This document shows, one piece after another, positions 39,044 through 42,866 of a DNA stretch of 42,866 nucleotides. The stretch is from Lysobacter_F sp035645555 (lineage in GTDB: Bacteria; Pseudomonadota; Gammaproteobacteria; Xanthomonadales; Xanthomonadaceae). Every line of letters begins with the position of its first letter. Position 1 is the stretch's first letter. The notes beneath the pieces are model-generated. The model searched no databases, was not told the origin of the DNA, and saw nothing but the letters and a program-made list of their open reading frames with translations. Where the stretch lies: NCBI GenBank assembly GCA_035645555.1, contig DASQMI010000065.1, forward strand, positions 1 through 42,866, written 5' to 3'. The position numbers were made by a program, and so were the translations under genes.

Positions 39044-40081
39044 TCAGCCGAACAGGTCGACCGGGTATTCCGGCTTCTGCTGCCGCGCCAGCAACTGGCG
39101 CAGGCCGTCGGCGGGCGTGATCTCGCCGTGCAGCACCGCGCGCACCGCGTAGGCGATCGGCAATTCGACGCGGTGGCGCTCGCCCTGGCGCATGACCTCG
39201 TCGGCGGTCTGCACCGATTCGATCACCTGGCCGATCTCGCGCACCGCCTCGGCGATCGACTGGCCGCGGCCCAGCGCGAGCCCGAGCCGGCGGTTGCGCG
39301 AGAGGTCGCCGGTGCAGGTCAGCACCAGGTCGCCGAGCCCGGCCAGGCCCATCAGCGTCTCCGGCTGGCCGCCGATCGCGTGATTGAGCCGCAGCATCTC
39401 GTTGAGCCCGCGGGTGATCAGGCCGGCGCGTGCGTTGAGCCCGAGCTGCATGCCGTCGGCGACGCCGGTGGCGACCGCAAGCACGTTCTTCATCGCCCCG
39501 CCCAGTTCGGCGCCGAGCATGTCCTCGCCGGTGTAGGCGCGGAACGTCGCGCCGTGCAGCAGCGCGGCGACCGCCTGCGCGAACGCGGCGGTGTCGGAGT
39601 GCACGGTGACCGCGGTCGGCAGCCCGAGCGCGACTTCCTTCGCGAACGACGGCCCGGTGACCACGGCGAGCGGCACCTGCGCGCCGAGCACGTCGCGGGC
39701 GAGCTCGTGCAGAAAGCGTCCGCTGCCGGGCTCGAAGCCCTTGGTCGCCCACGCCACGCCGGCGGCGGCCGGGCGCAGCGGCGCCATCGCGCGCAGGGTT
39801 TCGCCGAACGCGTGCGACGGCACCACCACCAGCACGAGGCCGGCACCGGCGAGCGCGTCGGCGAGATCGGTGGTGGCGCGCAGCGGCGCCGGCAACGGAA
39901 TGCCGGGGAGGTAGCGCGGATTTTCGTGCTGCGCGTTGATCGCCGCGACCGTGTCGGGGTCGCGGCCCCAGAGTACGGCTGGAAGGCCGTTGCGGACGAT
40001 CAGCGCGGCCAGCGCGGTGCCCCAGGAGCCCGCGCCGAGCACGGCGACGGGCGTCGGGGCGCCGAGGCGGTCGGCGTCCAT
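39044..40081 (-). CDS. gpsA: Glycerol-3-phosphate dehydrogenase [NAD(P)+] GpsA
   Basis: 345 residues. It makes sn-glycerol-3-phosphate from dihydroxyacetone phosphate for phospholipid synthesis. The nucleotide loop is VAVLGAGSWGTALAALI. LWGRDP and VVVPSHAFGETL are further cofactor-site motifs. WATKGFEPGSGRFLHEL, VVTGPSFAKEVALGLPTAV, GGAMKNVLAVATGVADGMQLGLNARAGLITRGLNEM (with the catalytic Lys in MKNV) and GLAGLGDLVLTCTGDLSRNRRLG are family hallmarks. It lies 7 bases after the secB stop on the same strand, a pairing also known from other gammaproteobacteria. Confidence 0.98.
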   Translation of the reverse strand: MDADRLGAPTPVAVLGAGSWGTALAALIVRNGLPAVLWGRDPDTVAAINAQHENPRYLPGIPLPAPLRATTDLADALAGAGLVLVVVPSHAFGETLRAMAPLRPAAAGVAWATKGFEPGSGRFLHELARDVLGAQVPLAVVTGPSFAKEVALGLPTAVTVHSDTAAFAQAVAALLHGATFRAYTGEDMLGAELGGAMKNVLAVATGVADGMQLGLNARAGLITRGLNEMLRLNHAIGGQPETLMGLAGLGDLVLTCTGDLSRNRRLGLALGRGQSIAEAVREIGQVIESVQTADEVMRQGERHRVELPIAYAVRAVLHGEITPADGLRQLLARQQKPEYPVDLFG

Positions 40082-40088
40082 CGCGGGA

Positions 40089-40610
40089 TCAGGCGCTGCC
40101 TGCGACCTCGGAATCGGCCAGGCCGCCCTGCGACTGCTGGGCCTGGCGCTGGCGCAGGCTCTCGGCGTACAGCGCCTCGAAGTTGATCGGCTGCAACAGG
40201 AACGGCGGGAAGCCGCCGGCCTGGACCAGGTCGCTGATCAGCTGGCGCGCGTACGGGTACAGCACGTTCGGGCACTGGGTGCCGAGCAGCACGTCGGCGG
40301 TCTGCGCATCGAAGCCGACCAGGCCGAACACGCCGGCCTGCTTCACTTCGGCCAGGTACACGGTCTTCTCGCCGATCGCGCAGCTGAGCGTGATGCCCAG
40401 CACCACTTCATACGCCTGCTCGTTGAGGCGCTGCACGCTCTGCTGCAGGTTCATCTGCAGCTGCGGCTGGCCGGCCTCGTTGAACACCGCCGGCGCGCCC
40501 GGGACCTCGAAGGAGACGTCCTTGACGTACAGCTTCTCGACGGTGAACGCCGGACCCGCGGCCTGCGCGGTATCGACGGGGGCGGCGCCATTGACGGTTT
40601 CGTCGGACAT
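40089..40610 (-). CDS. secB: Protein-export chaperone SecB
   Basis: 173 residues. SecB tetramers keep preproteins unfolded and hand them to SecA. Recognisable segments are FTVEKLYVKDVSFEVPGAPAVF at the N-terminus, VYLAEVKQAGVFGLVGFD, CPNVLYPYARQLISDLVQAGGFPPFLLQPINFEALY, and a polar tail (RQRQAQQSQGGLADSEV) matching the flexible SecA-binding C-terminus. It is slightly longer than E. coli SecB (155). It is followed by gpsA and preceded by the rhodanese gene. Confidence 0.97.
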   Translation of the reverse strand: MSDETVNGAAPVDTAQAAGPAFTVEKLYVKDVSFEVPGAPAVFNEAGQPQLQMNLQQSVQRLNEQAYEVVLGITLSCAIGEKTVYLAEVKQAGVFGLVGFDAQTADVLLGTQCPNVLYPYARQLISDLVQAGGFPPFLLQPINFEALYAESLRQRQAQQSQGGLADSEVAGSA

Positions 40611-40697
40611 CTCACAACTCCAAAGGGTGGATCAGGCGGAAAGGCCGGCGATTATGGCATGGCGGGCGGACGCGGCCGGTCGCGCCGCGCGGCCGGC

Positions 40698-41135
40698 TCA
40701 GGCGCGGCCCTTCACCAGCGGCAGATCGGCCTGCTGCCATGCGAGGATGCCGCCGTCGAGCCAGTAGACGCGCGCGAAGCCGGCCTTCTTCAGCTTCTTG
40801 GCGGCGTCCGCGGAGGCCTGGCCGCTGCGGCAGACCAGCACCACCGGACGCTCCTTCGCACCGGCGACCGGCTTCTTGTCCGGATCGAACTGGCTCGGCG
40901 GTACCGACTTGCTGCCGGCGATGTGGCCACGCTCGAAGTCGGCGGCCGCAGACAGATCCACCACCAGCGCGTCCTCGCGGTTGATCAGCGCGGTGAGCTC
41001 GGCCGGGCGCAGCGCGATGTAGCCGCGGAACAGGCGCGCGATCTCGGTGTAGACGATGGCGAGGGTGAGGCCGACGAACGCCAGCGACAGGTAGGGGTGG
41101 CGTTCGGCGAACGCGATCAGCTCGGGAAGGCTCAC
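40698..41135 (-). CDS. Membrane-anchored rhodanese-like protein (YibN-like)
   Basis: 145 residues. One N-terminal hydrophobic helix at about residues 14-30 (YLSLAFVGLTLAIVYTEIARL) anchors a single rhodanese domain. The domain has LINREDALVVDLSAAADFERGHIAGSKSVPP (with the Asp/His strand), then the active-site loop VCRSGQAS with Cys102, and ends with VYWLDGGILAWQQADLPL. This layout equals YibN, often found beside secB, as here with an 87-base gap. The sulphur acceptor is unknown. Confidence 0.93.
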   Translation of the reverse strand: MSLPELIAFAERHPYLSLAFVGLTLAIVYTEIARLFRGYIALRPAELTALINREDALVVDLSAAADFERGHIAGSKSVPPSQFDPDKKPVAGAKERPVVLVCRSGQASADAAKKLKKAGFARVYWLDGGILAWQQADLPLVKGRA

Positions 41136-41178
41136 GTCGGGACCGGTGGACGGTGGGGCGGCGATTGTAGCCGGCCGC

Positions 41179-41607
41179 TCACGGCTCGCCCCACAGATCC
41201 GGCAGGCCGTCCTCGATCCACCACGCCTTCGCCTCGCGGTCCCAGCGCCAGCGCTCGCGGTAGCGCACCGTGCGCTCGGCCAGCGTGTGGCGGTTGATCA
41301 CGCCGATCTCGATCTCGCGCAGCGCGGTTTCCTTGTCCGGGCGCTGGCTGCCCAGCTCGCGATAGGCGGAGATCTGCACCTGCTTGTAGCGCTCCAGTTC
41401 GAGCGCGGTCAGCGGATGCGCGTCGCGGTGGCGCGGGTCGACCAGGTTCCACGCACCCTCGAAGTCGCCCCAGCGGATCGCCGCCGACCACGCGTACTGC
41501 GCGGCATTGAGCTTGTCGTTGCGGCTGCCGGCGGCGCTGGCACAGCCGCTGGCGAACGCGGCGAGCAGCAGCAGCACGAAGGCAAGGGCGCGGCGGGCGG
41601 TGGGCAT
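41179..41607 (-). CDS. Uncharacterised lipoprotein
   Basis: 142 residues. The signal sequence MPTARRALAFVLLLLAAFASGCAS has lipobox ASGC. The mature domain (LNAAQYAWSAAIRWGDFEGAWNLVDP, then TALELERYKQVQISAYRELGSQ and RTVRYRERWRWDREAKAWWIEDGLPDLW) looks like a small NTF2-like or DUF-type cone domain with a tryptophan-rich C-terminus. I recall similar small lipoproteins in other members of the order but no function. It lies between the rhodanese and thioesterase genes, all on the minus strand. Confidence 0.85.
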   Translation of the reverse strand: MPTARRALAFVLLLLAAFASGCASAAGSRNDKLNAAQYAWSAAIRWGDFEGAWNLVDPRHRDAHPLTALELERYKQVQISAYRELGSQRPDKETALREIEIGVINRHTLAERTVRYRERWRWDREAKAWWIEDGLPDLWGEP

Positions 41608-41631
41608 CGCGGTGCTCCGGTCGGGGACGGC

Positions 41632-42108
41632 TCAGCCTACTGCGTCGGCGCGCCGCAGCGCCGCGAACCGCGCCACCGATTCGGTCGCGACCGTGCCGTC
41701 GGCGCACAGCGCGCGCGCGTGGACCTCGATGCGCGCGCGGCCGCGGGTGTCGAACGTCGCCAGGAACTCCGGCCACGCCGCCGGCGCGGCGAGCGCCGCC
41801 TCCACCCGCAGGTCGTCGTACAACGGGGCGAGGTAGCGGAGCTGCGAATCGGCGACGTAGACGTCGGCAGCGCGGCCGGCGTCCTCCAGCTTCAGGGTGA
41901 GCAGGCCCCAGCCGGCCAGCGTCATCATCGAGGCGAGGCTGCCGCCGAACGCGCAGCCCTTGTCGTTGACGTGCAGCGCGAGCGGCGCGCTCAGGCGCAG
42001 GATGCGGCCGTCGCAGCCGTCCACGCGCAGCTGCAGCGCCGCCACCGGCGGCATCGCGTCGAAATGGTGTTGGAGCCGCGCGAGCGCGGCATCGTGCAGG
42101 GCGGTCAT
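41632..42108 (-). CDS. Hotdog-fold thioesterase (YiiD C-terminal domain type)
   Basis: 158 residues from an ATG at 42108. The hotdog pattern is LRVDGCDGRILRLSAPLALHVNDKGCAFGGSLASMMTLAGWGLLTLKL, where NDKGCAFGGSL is the hallmark of the YiiD_C (PF09500) group, followed by VADSQLRYLAPLYDDLRVEA and RARIEVHARALCADGTVATE. It probably hydrolyses an acyl-CoA or acyl-ACP; the substrate is unknown. It diverges from hemD with a 39-base gap. The next gene downstream (the lipoprotein) starts 24 bases after its stop. Confidence 0.88.
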   Translation of the reverse strand: MTALHDAALARLQHHFDAMPPVAALQLRVDGCDGRILRLSAPLALHVNDKGCAFGGSLASMMTLAGWGLLTLKLEDAGRAADVYVADSQLRYLAPLYDDLRVEAALAAPAAWPEFLATFDTRGRARIEVHARALCADGTVATESVARFAALRRADAVG

Positions 42109-42147
42109 CGGATTCCGGGGGCAGGAGCGCTGTGCGAAGCTGGCGCC

Positions 42148-42866
42148 ATGGCCGGGCGCGCGACCCCGCGATGGTACGTGATCTCGTTGCGGCCGCAGGG
42201 CGAGCACGCGCCGCTGCGGCGGGCGGCCGCGCGCGCCGGCGCCGGGGTGATCGCGCTGTCGCCGTGGCGGCTGCTCGCGTGCGCCGATGCCGCCACCGTG
42301 CGTGCGCTCGATGCTGCGCTCGACTGCGAGCGCGTGCTGTTCACCAGCCCCGCCGCGGTGCGGGCGGCCGCGCGCCTGCGACCGCTGCGCGCGCGGGCCG
42401 AGCAGGCCTGGTGCGCGGTCGGCACCGGCACCGCCGCCGCGTTGCGGCGCGCCGGGATCGCGCGCGTGCAGGTGCCCGAACGGATGGACAGCGAGGGCCT
42501 GCTCGCGCTGCCGGCGCTGAGCGACGTGCACGGCTGCACGGTCGGGCTGGTGACCGCGCCGGGCGGGCGCAATCTGCTGGCGCCCGCGCTGCGCGCGGCC
42601 GGGGCCGAAGTGCAGCGCGCCGACGTCTACCGGCGCGAGCCGGTCGCGCCGTCAGCGCGCGCGCTGGCGCGCCTGGATGCGCTCGACGCGCCGGCGGTGC
42701 TGGCGGTGTCCAGCGGCGAGGCGCTGCGCACGCTGCTGGCGGCGTTGCCGGCGGCACGCGCCGATCGCCTGCGCGCGCTGCCGGTGGCGGTGGCGAGCGC
42801 GCGGCTGGAGGCGCTCGCCTCCGCGCTCGGGTTTGCCGAGGTGCGCCGCGCGCGCGGCCCGCGTCC
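42148..42866 (+). CDS. hemD: Uroporphyrinogen-III synthase HemD, 3' end cut by window
   Basis: About 239 residues from ATG 42148, still open at the window edge. HemD inverts ring D and closes hydroxymethylbilane to uroporphyrinogen III. Sequence divergence in this family is high. The recognisable parts are WYVISLRPQGEHAPLRRAAARAGAGVIALSP (first domain strand and helix), VLFTSPAAVRAAA, WCAVGTGTAAALRRAG, VPERMDSEGLLALPAL, VGLVTAPGGRNLLAPALRAAGAEVQRADVYRR and VLAVSSGEALRTLLAALP, which reproduce the two-domain Rossmann-like pattern. No strong ribosome-binding site is seen. The expected end (about 250-260 residues) lies just outside. Confidence 0.88.
   Translation, partial: MAGRATPRWYVISLRPQGEHAPLRRAAARAGAGVIALSPWRLLACADAATVRALDAALDCERVLFTSPAAVRAAARLRPLRARAEQAWCAVGTGTAAALRRAGIARVQVPERMDSEGLLALPALSDVHGCTVGLVTAPGGRNLLAPALRAAGAEVQRADVYRREPVAPSARALARLDALDAPAVLAVSSGEALRTLLAALPAARADRLRALPVAVASARLEALASALGFAEVRRARGPR

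Noticed and set aside
1..42866. CRISPR arrays, prophage genes, insertion sequences, rRNA genes
   Set aside because: No regularly spaced repeats, no integrase, transposase or phage structural motifs and no rRNA sequence were seen on either strand.

Overview
The window is a very GC-rich, densely coding chromosomal segment. Its gene content points to a gammaproteobacterium of the Lysobacteraceae (Xanthomonadaceae). The clues are two Ax21-family outer-membrane proteins, an OleA thiolase, a comF/bioB-bioF-bioH-bioC block, a gpsA-secB-rhodanese block, a Mg-type HemB and a membrane-anchored c5-type cytochrome. This placement rests on recognised protein families and gene order, not on a database search. 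No phage, insertion sequence or CRISPR array was seen.

Layout. 1-3270: end of a c-type cytochrome gene, a TraB/GumN protein, a lipoprotein and an SMP-30-like beta-propeller. 3271-6878: a LytS/LytTR two-component system lying between a decayed and an intact copy of the same secreted SnoaL-like gene. 6967-11068: tRNA-Arg(CCG), ubiA, a short-chain fatty acid transporter, a LamG-like protein and an exported Rid protein. 11076-17163: comF diverging from a biotin operon (bioB, bioF, an ACT-domain gene, bioH, bioC, a drug/metabolite transporter) whose genes mostly overlap by a few bases; a BirA-type operator sits on the bioB -35 box. 17123-22123: minus-strand genes for a GT39-type glycosyltransferase, a gutted NTF2-fold pseudogene, an MHYT membrane protein, a serine/threonine dehydratase, a GNAT protein and an EamA permease.

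22263-30819: a tyrosine-rich lipoprotein, a gene-free 463-base gap with strong RNA-like structure, mnmG, a sialidase-like lipoprotein, hemB (apparently leaderless), aroE, a YkgJ-type cysteine-cluster protein, then a histidine kinase with two FixL-like PAS domains and its single-domain response regulator. 30824-34420, minus strand: oleA, a DUF4156 lipoprotein, trmL, an SDR and a methyltransferase. 34543-38976, plus strand: a large M16 peptidase and tandem ax21 paralogues, each followed by the same terminator hairpin. 39044-42108, minus strand: gpsA, secB, a rhodanese, a lipoprotein and a thioesterase. 42148-end: hemD, cut by the window edge.

The points most worth a second look are: (i) a near-consensus sigma-54 element facing left upstream of mnmG, which with a good intrinsic terminator would define an unannotated RNA of about 115 nt; (ii) the dual haem-type PAS kinase; (iii) the BirA operator embedded in the comF 5' end; (iv) the SnoaL pseudogene/LytTR/SnoaL arrangement; (v) an ACT-domain gene and an efflux-type permease carried inside the biotin operon.
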